Shown here: piece by piece, positions 21,407 to 30,566 of the stretch | Layout: each line of letters opens with the position of its first letter | How positions within the stretch are numbered: position 1 is the first letter of the stretch | Source of the DNA: Elysia crispata | Lineage: Eukaryota; Mollusca; Gastropoda; Plakobranchidae | DNA: 64,000 bases | Assembly (NCBI GenBank): GCA_033675545.1 | Contig: JAWDGP010006241.1 | Location: 62,001-126,000, forward strand | Direction of reading: 5' to 3' | Made by a program: the position numbers and the translations under genes | Notes under the pieces: generated by a model | The model's input: only the letters and a program-made list of their open reading frames with translations | Told to the model about the DNA's origin: nothing | The model's database searches: none

Positions 21407-22244
21407 ATGACGTTCAAAAAGATAGATGATTATAAAAGAAGAGATGAATTAGTTCAAGAACATTTAAGATTGAAAGATGAGTTAAAAGACCGATTTATTT
21501 CAAAGCGTTTAGGTGAAGAATTCTTAGTAAGAGAAAGAGAGAAAATGTTTAAACCTATAACAGATAAACAAGAAGAAGAAAATAAAATACTAAAGGAACA
21601 GAAACAATTGTTTGAAAATATGTTAAATAATACAAACAATCCAAAAGCAATTACTGAAGGACCTGAAAAGCCTTCTTCGATTACAACTCTTGGCCCTCTT
21701 GTTCAAAAATATATTGGAAGTACTGATGTTGATAGAACGTACGGAATACGTAAAGAAGGAACTAAATTATATATGGGAGAAACAGAAGTTAAAATAGATA
21801 ATAACGATATTATGGTTGATGATGTAACATATGAAGGAACTCCTGGTTTATGGAATTTAATAATGGAGAAAGATATTACCAAAATAAAAAAGAATATAGA
21901 TCAAGGAAATTATACTGAAAATGATGTAGAGAATTATAATAAAATCCTAAATCAAACTAAAGTTATTTATAGAAAAGATGGTCGTTTAAGGGGAACACGA
22001 AGTGGTAAATGGAAATTGATTAAAGATAATTTTATTTGGTTCGGGAATTCTCAAGACCCCCGGGATTTCAGTAGTTACTATTCCGTGTGATCCTAATGAC
22101 TTATTAAAAAGAATGGACTTATTGATTGCAAGTAAAAAAGCAGGAAATACTGGTGTGGATCAAGAATTAAAAGCGGTTTTAAAAAGTTTATTTAAAAAGA
22201 AAGTTATCGATAAAAATCAATTAAGTTTATTAAGCCAAATTTAA
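21407..22244 (+). pseudogene. Unknown coiled-coil protein, frameshifted at a C-run
   Basis: The first 220 codons give a charged coiled-coil N-terminus (about residues 5-75) and a compact C-terminal domain with GTPGLWNLIMEKD and GTRSGKWKLI. At CCCCC (22057-22061) the frame breaks and stops at 22088-22090, but another frame continues at once with IPCDPNDLLKRMDLLI and ends at the TAA 22242-22244. The extension has the same base composition and a sensible helical sequence, so I annotate one gene with a one-base indel. Function unknown; position suggests virion morphogenesis. Confidence 0.55.
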
Positions 22245-22255
22245 TTTCTTTAAAA

Positions 22256-22534
22256 ATGTATTATTATCAAAAAAAGAAGAAAGTAAAAAAAGGTGGTGGT
22301 ATATTTGATTCCATTATCAGTGCTGTTACATCTAATGTAGTGAAAGATGTCGCTAAAAATGTTGCTACTAAAACATTAACAGAGGTAGGAAATAGAGGAT
22401 CGCAAAAAGTTATAGATAAGATTATTCCTCCGAAAGTAATTCTTCCAAGAAAAGGAAGAGGACTAACAGAAGAAAGTAAAGATATTCTACATAAATATTT
22501 AAAGATTCAGGATTATGTAAAAAATTCCAGTTAA
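22256..22534 (+). CDS. Small basic Gly-rich protein, core-protein-like
   Basis: The 92-residue product is strongly basic at the start (KKKKVKKGGG), with an amphipathic middle and GRGSQKVIDKIIPPKVILPR-like segments (actual text NRGSQKVIDKIIPPKVILPR). Small basic proteins next to capsid genes often bind DNA in the virion core; here that is inference. It starts 11 bp after the previous stop, and its own stop lies in a palindrome shared with the opposing gene. Confidence 0.45.
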   Translation: MYYYQKKKKVKKGGGIFDSIISAVTSNVVKDVAKNVATKTLTEVGNRGSQKVIDKIIPPKVILPRKGRGLTEESKDILHKYLKIQDYVKNSS

Positions 22535-22542
22535 CTGGAATT
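22525..22542. terminator. Palindrome over both stop codons of convergent genes
   Basis: ATTCCAGTTAACTGGAAT is a perfect 18-bp palindrome. It contains the stop of the + gene (22532-22534) and the stop of the - gene (22531-22533 region), so both messages end in the same hairpin. A role in 3'-end formation is a guess. Confidence 0.5.
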
Positions 22543-23076
22543 TAATAAAAATATTATATTAGTACCATTATTTATAATTTCTGTAAATGTTAAATTACAG
22601 GTTAATAATATTTCATATTCTTGACATAATTTATAAAATTGTATGTAACTATAAAGTTTACTTTTTTTCATATTATATCTTACTTCTATAAACTTATTAA
22701 AATCTGCAACAGTATTTTCTATTATATAAATATTTTTAAACCTTTGTAAATAATATCCAAAATAGTAATAGTAATGTTTATTTCTTTTATTCATATTATT
22801 AATTTTACTAATAAACTCATCACATTTATTTAATAAAGTATTTTGATCATTTGAATCTACTTCTTCTACTTTAGGTTCTTCTACTTCGCTAATTTTATTG
22901 TGTAATCTTTGTTTCAGTATGTCTATAGGAATTTTAAAATAATCAATTTTTAATTCTTTTTCTTCTTGACAATAAGTTAAGTTATTGAATCCGTATTCGC
23001 TAATTAATTTACAAAATTTATTTATTTTATTTTTTGGAATATATTCATTGAGAATGATTTGTAAGAGTTTTTCCAT
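22531..23076 (-). CDS. Unknown protein of element 2, minus strand
   Basis: I do not recognise this 181-residue protein. It has an acidic linker in the middle (about 82-95, SEVEEPKVEEVDSND) between two helical, Tyr/Lys/Asn-rich halves. The C-terminal half contains HYYYYFGYYLQRFKN and YSYIQFYKLCQEYE. Together with the protease downstream it forms a two-gene - strand block inside an otherwise + strand cluster. The start context is AATAATAAAATG. Intact. Confidence 0.5.
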   Translation of the reverse strand: MEKLLQIILNEYIPKNKINKFCKLISEYGFNNLTYCQEEKELKIDYFKIPIDILKQRLHNKISEVEEPKVEEVDSNDQNTLLNKCDEFISKINNMNKRNKHYYYYFGYYLQRFKNIYIIENTVADFNKFIEVRYNMKKSKLYSYIQFYKLCQEYEILLTCNLTFTEIINNGTNIIFLLNSS

Positions 23077-23080
23077 TTTA

Positions 23081-23518
23081 TTATTTTAATAAAGAAAAAA
23101 TAATATCATTAAAAACCATACCTTTAGTAATACGATTTAAAAAGTATAAACATAAATGCCCACAAATCTGGCCGGATTTTTGTATCTGATAAATATTATA
23201 CTCTAAATTATCTCCTAAGTATTCAACAATTTCTAATGGTGGTGGTAAACCATATGAATCAAAATAATAATTCTGACCCGGGTCAACTGCTGAAGGCAGA
23301 TTATTAAAATAACAAACCCAATGAGTTCCATCGGATAAAGAGTCAGCTAAGTTAACAATTCCACATTCTTTAGTTCTTGGTTTCTTAGGTAAAGAATCTC
23401 TCATGAAAACACCTCTGAAGTGTTTGATTTTTAGTTGTTTGATATACTCAATTAACTCGTGATTTGATAAAGCTTTGTTTTCTATAATTATTCCTTCAAC
23501 ATTTAGAAATTTGTCCAT
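23081..23518 (-). CDS. Adenovirus-type cysteine protease (C5/Ulp1 fold)
   Basis: This protease would mature virion proteins. The catalytic set is in the expected order within 145 residues: His66 in SDGTHWVCY, Asp87 in YYFDSYG, Gln near 111-117 and Cys123 in CGHLCLYFL. Length and motif spacing fit the small proteases of Polintons and adenoviruses. The start codon is only 6 bp from the divergent phospholipase start (CAT TTAAAA ATG), and its stop is 4 bp from the next - strand start. Intact. Confidence 0.88.
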   Translation of the reverse strand: MDKFLNVEGIIIENKALSNHELIEYIKQLKIKHFRGVFMRDSLPKKPRTKECGIVNLADSLSDGTHWVCYFNNLPSAVDPGQNYYFDSYGLPPPLEIVEYLGDNLEYNIYQIQKSGQICGHLCLYFLNRITKGMVFNDIIFSLLK

Positions 23519-23524
23519 TTAAAA
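23519..23524. promoter_or_regulatory. Six-base divergent start region
   Basis: Only TTAAAA separates the start codons of the protease (-) and phospholipase (+). Any leader or promoter for each gene must lie inside the other coding region, or both transcripts must start at or near the ATG. Confidence 0.4.
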
Positions 23525-24034
23525 ATGGGTAAAATTGCAATTGCTTTGGCTTCGCCAATATATTGTTTGAAATGTAAAACTAAAACTGATACACTTGAAA
23601 TAGAACAAAGTAAATCTAGAAACAACAGATTGATGTTACAAGGTAAATGTGCTTTATGTGGAACTACTAAATCAAGATTTATTTCCGCTAAAGAAGGTAA
23701 AGGATGGACGGATCTTCCTTTTGAATTACATCCTCCAGTTTCTCTAACTAAACGCTACCAATTTTTAGGCCCAGGAACAAAACTTAATAAAAGATTAGAC
23801 GAAAATAAAAATCCTTTACCTCATTCAAAGCCTGTAAATAAACTAGATGAAATTGCTATGAATCACGATATTTGTTATGAGAAATATCCTAAAACAAAAG
23901 AAAGAAATAAGATATGTGACAAGAAAATGTTAGATGATATAAAGAGTAATAAAAAAACTAGTTCGATTAATGAATGGATTATGAGGCGTGCAGCCAAAAA
24001 TATTATAGGAAGTAAGAAAGTTCTTGGAATATAG
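23525..24034 (+). CDS. Zinc ribbon + parvovirus-type phospholipase A2
   Basis: The 169-residue protein joins two parts. Residues 12-47 hold two CxxC pairs (YCLKCK, KCALCG) and look like a zinc ribbon. Residues 77-120 hold a phospholipase A2 core: YQFLGPGTKL (the Ca-binding glycine loop) and the His-Asp catalytic motif with Tyr (NHDICYEKY, His114, Asp115). A distal Asp pair (KKMLDDI) follows. In parvovirus capsids such a domain breaches endosomal membranes during entry; the same role for this element is inference. Basic C-terminus. Intact. Confidence 0.8.
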   Translation: MGKIAIALASPIYCLKCKTKTDTLEIEQSKSRNNRLMLQGKCALCGTTKSRFISAKEGKGWTDLPFELHPPVSLTKRYQFLGPGTKLNKRLDENKNPLPHSKPVNKLDEIAMNHDICYEKYPKTKERNKICDKKMLDDIKSNKKTSSINEWIMRRAAKNIIGSKKVLGI

Positions 24035-24054
24035 ATATTTTAACACTATTTAAA

Positions 24055-24882
24055 ATGTCAAAAATAAAGAAATTAATACTAACAACAGATTTAGCAGATG
24101 AATTGCATAAACCTGTAATTAAAAAGTTTGAGAAAAGAAAAGTTATTGCTTATGGGATTGATGATATTTGGACTACAGATCTTGTTGATTATTCTAAATT
24201 CTCAAAACAAAATAAACATTATAAATATCTTTTAGTTGTCATCGATGTTTTCAGTAAATTCTTATGGGTTAAAATGTTAAAGACTAAAACTGGTTTAGAA
24301 GTTGCAAATGCTTTCAGAGAAATATTTAAAGAGGGAAGAAAACCTGGTAAGATATGGAGTGATAAAGGAACAGAATTTGTGAACAGAATAATGTCTAAAT
24401 TATTAAAAGAAGAAAATATTGAATTGTATCATACAGAGAATGAAGAGAAATCAAGTATTGCCGAGAGAGTAAACAGAACTCTAAAAGAAAAGATAGCTAA
24501 ATACTTCACGGCTCATAGCACAACGAAATATTATGATGTATTAGAACGAATAGTCAACGAATACAATAACACTTTTCATAACACAATAAAGATGACTCCT
24601 ATAGAAGGAAGTAAAAAAGAAAATGAATCTGATATTTATGAAAGAGTTTTTCAGGATAAATCAAGTAATAAAAAACCAAAGTTTAAAGTAGGAGACAGAG
24701 TTAGAATACCCAAATACAAACATAAATTTAAAAAAGGATATGAAAGAAATTGGACATCTGAAATTTTCGTTGTAGATAAAGTTTTAAATACTAATCCAAA
24801 AACTTATAAAATCAAGGATTTAAAAGGAGAAGAGATCATCGGTAGTTTTTATGAGAATGAATTACAAAAAACTAAATTTTAA
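24055..24882 (+). CDS. Retroviral-type DDE integrase (rve)
   Basis: The enzyme that inserts the element, producing the 6-bp duplication. The RNase-H-fold core spans about residues 34-190 with Asp42 (IWTTDLVDY), Asp103 (IWSDKGTEF) and Glu137 (SSIAERVNRTL). The C-terminal segment (KFKVGDRVRIPKYK to GSFYENELQKT) is the small beta-barrel seen in Polinton and Ty3/Gypsy integrases. No N-terminal HHCC finger is evident. All catalytic residues are present and the gene is intact. It is unlike the integrase of element 1 beyond the shared fold. Confidence 0.92.
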   Translation: MSKIKKLILTTDLADELHKPVIKKFEKRKVIAYGIDDIWTTDLVDYSKFSKQNKHYKYLLVVIDVFSKFLWVKMLKTKTGLEVANAFREIFKEGRKPGKIWSDKGTEFVNRIMSKLLKEENIELYHTENEEKSSIAERVNRTLKEKIAKYFTAHSTTKYYDVLERIVNEYNNTFHNTIKMTPIEGSKKENESDIYERVFQDKSSNKKPKFKVGDRVRIPKYKHKFKKGYERNWTSEIFVVDKVLNTNPKTYKIKDLKGEEIIGSFYENELQKTKF

Positions 24883-24891
24883 AGAAATAAA

Positions 24892-25599
24892 ATGGAACGA
24901 GATGAAATATTGCCTTTTCACAGTCACAACTCAAATCTAGACGATCTTGAAAATGTTCAAGGTTTTAATTCTATTGGAAAAAGGAATGAACTGTATTGTT
25001 TTAAGTTAACTAACAACGGAATGTATATTAGACATGGTATTACTAATGTTGAAAATAATGATAATAAGGGAGTTGATTATGAAATTGATATAAAATTAAA
25101 AAACAATACTGTTACATGTAAAGGAGATTCAAATGTTGTAAACAGAATCATAAATAGTGGTTCTATGTTTGGGAATTTAGTTCCAGAATTACCGAAATAT
25201 GAAAATACAACAATTTTAAAGAAAATGAAAAAAAGTTATTATATTAGTTCTAATGATTTAACCATATTAAATTTTAAAACTAAATTTCCTGAAGATCTTG
25301 AATTACTAAAAAATCCACCCAACGAATCAGAGTTTATTATTGAAGGTGTGTTATTAGATAGTTTTGATAATGAGCTTGAATTGCTAAAAGGACTGTTTAT
25401 AAAAGTTGAAGATTCATTAAATATCTCCGAAATTCCACAATACACTAACTTTCAAATAATAATTACCAAAAATGAAAAAAATTTTAATATTAAATCGTTT
25501 CCTGAAGAACTTAAAATAAGAACTGAGTATGATATAAATTTAAACACTATAAATATAAACAATAAAATATTATTAAGTGGAGTGAAGTTTAGAACTTGA
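24892..25599 (+). CDS. Unknown protein between integrase and capsid gene
   Basis: I do not recognise this 235-residue protein. It begins 9 bp after the integrase stop and ends 16 bp before the capsid start. Alternating hydrophobic and polar residues suggest a mainly beta structure (for example NELYCFKLTNNGMYIRHGI and VDYEIDIKLKNNTVTCKG). There is no signal peptide, membrane segment or Cys cluster. A minor capsid or penton protein is a plausible guess from its place next to the major capsid gene. Intact. Confidence 0.5.
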   Translation: MERDEILPFHSHNSNLDDLENVQGFNSIGKRNELYCFKLTNNGMYIRHGITNVENNDNKGVDYEIDIKLKNNTVTCKGDSNVVNRIINSGSMFGNLVPELPKYENTTILKKMKKSYYISSNDLTILNFKTKFPEDLELLKNPPNESEFIIEGVLLDSFDNELELLKGLFIKVEDSLNISEIPQYTNFQIIITKNEKNFNIKSFPEELKIRTEYDINLNTININNKILLSGVKFRT

Positions 25600-25615
25600 T
25601 TTTTTTCTTAATAAA

Positions 25616-26918
25616 ATGGAGAAGTTAAATATCGGAGAAAATTTTATACAAGATGAAAGCATTGAAAGTTATGAATATCGGGAATACACTTCTGATGTCA
25701 GAGATTTTAATAAAAGCGGGGAAATAAGATTCATTATTAATCAGCAAGATGCTTTCCTTGATATTTCGGAAAGTTATTTGTTATTTAAAGGACAACTAGT
25801 TAAACGTAATGGTAATGAGTTTACAACGACTGATAATACAACTCTAATAAATAATGCTCTAATGCATTTGTTTAGTAATATCAAATATCGCGTGAGTGGA
25901 CAAGAGATTGAAAATTTAAATTACCCAGGAGAGACAACTACAATGTTAGGTTATTTGAAATATAATGATGATTTTGAAAAAACTGTAGGACTTAATCAAT
26001 TATGGTTTAAAGAGTCGAATGTTTACGCAAAGAACGGATTTGATATTCGGAAATTATATATAATTGATCAACCTAATAAGAAAGGAAGCTTCAGTTTCTG
26101 TGTTCCTTTAAAACATATATTTGGGTTCTGTGAAACTTATGATAAAGTTATGTATGGTTTTCAACATGAACTATCTCTTTATAGAAAACAAGATTCAAAA
26201 GATGCTGTTGTTAGTAAACTTGAAAAAAACTGTTAATGAGGTTAAGATCCCATATCTTAAAATGTCAGATGCTGGTAAGGTAAAACTAGATTCCCTAACG
26301 TGGTTTGTTCCACATGTTAAGCCAAGTCTAGAAAAAGAAAATATACTACTGAAAACAGTAAGAGATAAATCAAAATATCAAATTGCTTATAAAAAGATTC
26401 AAGACCAAAATACAGTTATAACTTCTGGAACTTCTTATGATTGGAGATTAAGTACAAGAAATTCTCCGGAAAAACCAAGATTTATAATTATCGCATTTCA
26501 ATTACAAACACCTGGAGCCACTGAACAGTTTGATAAATCTTTATTTATAAATGCAGATGTGAGAAATATTTTTGTTACTCTTAATTCACGTAGATATCCT
26601 GAAGTTGATTATCAGTTAGATTTTGGGAATAACGATTTTAGTAGAATGTTTCTAGAAGCGATAAACTTTAAACAGAAATGTTTTATGGACTCAACCAGTC
26701 CAAATTTATCATCCTTTGATTATAAAGAATATTATCCACTATATGTTATAGATATTAGTAATCAAAGTGATTCAATAAAAGGAAATATAACAGATATTAC
26801 GGTTAAAATTAATTTCAATTCTAATATTACAAAACCACTACAAGTTTATGCTGTAGTTATTAGTGATAGGATTGTTGAGACAGAGAGTGACGGAAGTAAG
26901 TTTAGAGTTTTACAATAA
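25616..26918 (+). pseudogene. Major capsid protein (double jelly-roll type), frameshifted
   Basis: The main shell protein of the virion. The N-terminal part (25616 to about 26220) is beta-rich, with FIINQQDAFLDISESYLLFK and the NLNYPGETTTMLGYL block; the C-terminal part reads in another frame with PRFIIIAFQLQTPGA, VTLNSRRYPEVDY and PLYVIDISNQSD, a pattern shared by capsid proteins of animal Polintons. The frame changes at or near a run of seven A (26223-26229); the first frame stops at 26234-26236. Total coding length corresponds to about 434 residues. A one-base indel, real or from sequencing, is the simplest cause. Confidence 0.78.
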
Positions 26919-26948
26919 ATTAATTTTTTTAAAAATGTTGATAAAATT

Positions 26949-27041
26949 ATGTTTTTTTATTATATGCGTACATTTAAAGCTAAAAATATTATACCGTTAA
27001 TCCGGATTTTCAAAGAAGGATATAGAGAGATAGTTAAATAA
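26949..27041 (+). CDS. Possible very small ORF between capsid and polymerase genes
   Basis: A 30-codon frame (MFFYYMRTFKAKNIIPLI..) fills the gap between the convergent capsid and polymerase genes. Another ATG at 26935, in the element's usual TTTAAAAATG context, opens a 21-codon frame. It is basic and short, and could be chance. Confidence 0.2.
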   Translation: MFFYYMRTFKAKNIIPLIRIFKEGYREIVK

Positions 27042-27043
27042 AT

Positions 27044-30000
27044 TTAACATCCTACTAAAACATTTTCAACCATTTCAAATAATACAGAACTTACAGGATC
27101 ACAATGTGGTAATGTTTTTATTCCATCAGCAAGAATATATCTTTTATCATCATAAGGACTTATTGATTTTTTATTTCTTTCTTGAATAAACATTTCATGA
27201 TTTATGGAATTTAATGTATACATCTTATTATAATTTACTTTTTTATATTCATTTAACACAGCATCTTTATAATGTTGATGAGTTATTTGTTTCTTAACAA
27301 CATTTCTACTTATTCCTTTTAGTTTCTTCTTTTCTTCTCCATCTACCAAATAGGAATATGCTTTACTCCTAAGAGCTACAAGTTCACTCATAACTGTTCC
27401 TGCTAGTTCATCTTTAAATTTACCAATTACTTTTTTATTTTGATTTGAATGTAGAGGATGATCTTTAGAATAATCAGAGGTATCTAAATCATTTTGTATC
27501 TGTTTCATATCTTCATAAACATCATCTGTAAAAATATTTAAGAAGTAACTATCGGTATCGTATAAGAGAACTTCATTATCAGGCCATATAACATTAATTG
27601 TTTCATAGTAGAATTTATACATTAAAAGTTTTGAATAATCTAGAACACACATTCCTGTATAGATTGGTTTATTGAAAGTTACTGAAGTTATATTATTCAT
27701 AACAACATAAAGGTTATCTTGTAATTTTACAGCTTCTCTAAAATTTGGTTTATTAATATACTTTTCTACTTCTTGTTCTTTCTTACATAATTTTATTTCA
27801 CATCTATCTCTAATGTTTTCACAAGTCTTTCCGTAAAAACTATTGTTCATTAACTTCCATAAGTCTTTTTCAAAATCTGATTTAGCTAAAGTTCTTTGAT
27901 GAGTGTTAAAATCAATATATGGTTGTAACCACTTTTCTTCTTTGAATGAAATTGTTTTATGAACTTTAGTAACTTTCAATCCTAAACTTTCATAGTATTT
28001 TAAAAGTTCATGATGAATAACATATCTTTTTTTATCATATAAATTCAGAATTAGTTTTTCTGTTTTACCAATAGTTTTATTTTCAACTTGTAAATACTTT
28101 AACTGTAGATCACTTAGATCATCCTCTTTAATCTTTAAATGTTCAGGAGCTAAAGGAAATCTTCTTGTATTAATTTTTGCTTTAGTTGTGTATTGTAAAT
28201 CACACTCAACAATACAACCTCTCCCTTTTGGAATGTTCTTATAATAATCAGGATTATCTTCCCATTTAAAATCTCCTGTAGGAAGTTTTTGACTCATTGC
28301 CCAACCGTAAAGATTATTTGCATCTAAATATAATAAATAATTACTATGTTTATTCTTATCAAATTCTTTTAAATATTTATTATTTGCTTTTATATATCTT
28401 GTTCCTAATACTCCTGAAAATCCACCTCTCTTTTGTGCTTCAAACATAAGCAACATATCTTTATCTGTAAGTAGTTCTAATTTTACATTAGTATACTTTA
28501 ACCCACATTGCCAAGTTAAACCTGGAGCAGAAAAACAATACGCTGGATCTATTTCATGATGTTCTAAAAAGAATTGTCTAAATGTTTCCATTGCATCAGC
28601 TAATATTAATACATCCATTTTAAGATAAAGGTCATGATAGTCTTTAAATGTTTTACAATTAAAATTATTCCATGTTTTACTAACATGTTCTTGTTGTTCT
28701 TTTGTAATATCTTCACCTGTTAAAGTAGAATACCAATTCTTTTCAAATGAAGGTAATTCGGTTTCATCTAATCTTTCCATTGAATCAAAATATTCATATG
28801 GAAAGAAACCTTTGAATGATCTAGTTTTCCCATCTTTAAATTTTAGAGTTTCAAATTGTTCTTCAGTAAAATGTGTTTTCATAATCTTAAAATCAGAATC
28901 TTTTAAACCTTTTGAAACATTATCTAATGACGCGCTTAGAAATCTATAACTATCAAGAAAAACTAATTTTCTGTTTTCGTTTCCTATACTTATTGAAATA
29001 TAATCTTCTTTTGTTTTTGGAAGTACTTCAACTTTTTTATATTTATTTGAATACTTTACTATCTCTTGAACTAGGAAATGGAAATCATAACCAGAACCAT
29101 TATGAATAAATACAGGAATGGTTTTAGTATTTCTTCCTTCTTTAGTATTACATGGTTGGCAAGCAGGTCCTCTATATTTTCCATTTAGATGATTATGTTC
29201 TCGTATTAAATCTGTAAATTCATTTTTACATATATAACAATGTGTTGCTTGTTGAAATTCTTTTTCTTGTTTATGATTAAGTTTAGCTTTAGATTTTTTA
29301 TAATAATCTAACTTTTTTGAAATATATTCATAAGCTCCCATTAGTTCTTGAACAAATATTTCTATACAATCTTCTCCTATATAAGAGTGATAATCACATG
29401 GATATAAATTGTGATAATCAGAATGAACATACATCCCATAACTTATTGGTTCTTGTTTGAATATTTTATTTGTATATGAACTTTCAGGATTAGGTTGATT
29501 TGTTTGAATCTTTTTATTTATTGCTTCAAAATCAGCATAGATAGCAACAGGTAGTCTAGATTTATAATGGTGATTCTTAAATTCTAAAATATTTTTATTT
29601 TCCTTTGGCATTTTAGTTACACATGTTTCATTAGAAAGACATCTTATTTTATGATTCTCTAGTGCCTGTTTTGTTGAAGACACATCTAAACAGTTTCTAC
29701 AAACAAATCCTTTGTGTCTAGATTCAGTACATAAATAACTATTTAAATCTTTAATCAAACAATAATGAGTAGTTTCTCCATCTTCTAAATATAACAAATC
29801 AATAATTGTTTTACTATCTTCTTCATTTATGTATTGTGAAGTAAACATTGGTCTTAGTGAAAATTTATCTTTAATATCTTTTAGATACCAGACATAAATT
29901 GCATATTGAGGATTTTGTTTTTCAAACTTAACTATATCATGTTTTGTTATAGGATATTCAAGCCCTTTCATATTTAATTCATTTTCATATTCTTGATATT

Positions 30001-30514
30001 TTGTTACTCTTTCACAATGTTCTTTAGCAGGATGTAACTTTGCTAAGATAGACCAAAGAAAACATTTGTTATCTTTATTTTTTATATTAACAACATTAGA
30101 TGATCTAAATGGAGTTGGAATATAAGAAGAACCTCGAAATCCTCTCATTCTATAAGCTCTTATTTCTACTTGCGTAATTTCTTTAAACACATGTCCACTT
30201 CCTTTTTCTTGAAACTCATCTATAAATTTATTAAAATTATCATATATTCTTGTATAAGCATTATTGAAATCATTCATAGATCTAATAATTTCTAAAGAAG
30301 AATTATGAAAGATATCTATTTCTTGAAAAGCAATTGCAGTATTAAATTCTAAAGAAAATATAAGTTTAAACTTTAATGGATGTTCTAAATTATTAATCTT
30401 ATTATATACTTCTTGTTTTATATTATTGAAGTATAAAGCAGGATTTTCATTATTGATATCTTGAGAATTAATAATGTGTGAACTTATTAAATTTTGGTTT
30501 TCTTGATCGACCAT
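27044..30514 (-). CDS. Protein-primed family-B DNA polymerase
   Basis: The replicative polymerase, 1156 residues and intact. Proofreading motifs: Exo I (YADFE, Asp328), Exo II (HNGSGYDFHF, Asp477), Exo III (YLKMDVLILAD, Asp634). Polymerase motifs: A (LYLDANNLYGWAM, Asp731), B (LMNNSFYGKT, 888-897), C (LLYDTDSYF, 986-989). CxxC pairs near 272-275 (VCRNC), 427-430 (CYIC) and 452-455 (CQPC) suggest zinc sites, as in other Polinton polymerases. The insertion between motifs A and B fits a terminal-protein-primed enzyme acting at the inverted repeats. The long N-terminal region (1-300) has no motif I can name. The stop lies 3 bp from the small ORF opposite. Confidence 0.95.
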   Translation of the reverse strand: MVDQENQNLISSHIINSQDINNENPALYFNNIKQEVYNKINNLEHPLKFKLIFSLEFNTAIAFQEIDIFHNSSLEIIRSMNDFNNAYTRIYDNFNKFIDEFQEKGSGHVFKEITQVEIRAYRMRGFRGSSYIPTPFRSSNVVNIKNKDNKCFLWSILAKLHPAKEHCERVTKYQEYENELNMKGLEYPITKHDIVKFEKQNPQYAIYVWYLKDIKDKFSLRPMFTSQYINEEDSKTIIDLLYLEDGETTHYCLIKDLNSYLCTESRHKGFVCRNCLDVSSTKQALENHKIRCLSNETCVTKMPKENKNILEFKNHHYKSRLPVAIYADFEAINKKIQTNQPNPESSYTNKIFKQEPISYGMYVHSDYHNLYPCDYHSYIGEDCIEIFVQELMGAYEYISKKLDYYKKSKAKLNHKQEKEFQQATHCYICKNEFTDLIREHNHLNGKYRGPACQPCNTKEGRNTKTIPVFIHNGSGYDFHFLVQEIVKYSNKYKKVEVLPKTKEDYISISIGNENRKLVFLDSYRFLSASLDNVSKGLKDSDFKIMKTHFTEEQFETLKFKDGKTRSFKGFFPYEYFDSMERLDETELPSFEKNWYSTLTGEDITKEQQEHVSKTWNNFNCKTFKDYHDLYLKMDVLILADAMETFRQFFLEHHEIDPAYCFSAPGLTWQCGLKYTNVKLELLTDKDMLLMFEAQKRGGFSGVLGTRYIKANNKYLKEFDKNKHSNYLLYLDANNLYGWAMSQKLPTGDFKWEDNPDYYKNIPKGRGCIVECDLQYTTKAKINTRRFPLAPEHLKIKEDDLSDLQLKYLQVENKTIGKTEKLILNLYDKKRYVIHHELLKYYESLGLKVTKVHKTISFKEEKWLQPYIDFNTHQRTLAKSDFEKDLWKLMNNSFYGKTCENIRDRCEIKLCKKEQEVEKYINKPNFREAVKLQDNLYVVMNNITSVTFNKPIYTGMCVLDYSKLLMYKFYYETINVIWPDNEVLLYDTDSYFLNIFTDDVYEDMKQIQNDLDTSDYSKDHPLHSNQNKKVIGKFKDELAGTVMSELVALRSKAYSYLVDGEEKKKLKGISRNVVKKQITHQHYKDAVLNEYKKVNYNKMYTLNSINHEMFIQERNKKSISPYDDKRYILADGIKTLPHCDPVSSVLFEMVENVLVGC

Positions 30515-30566
30515 TTTATTACAAAAGATTTTTAATTAGGAGTAGAAGCTCTTTTTATTTTATGAA

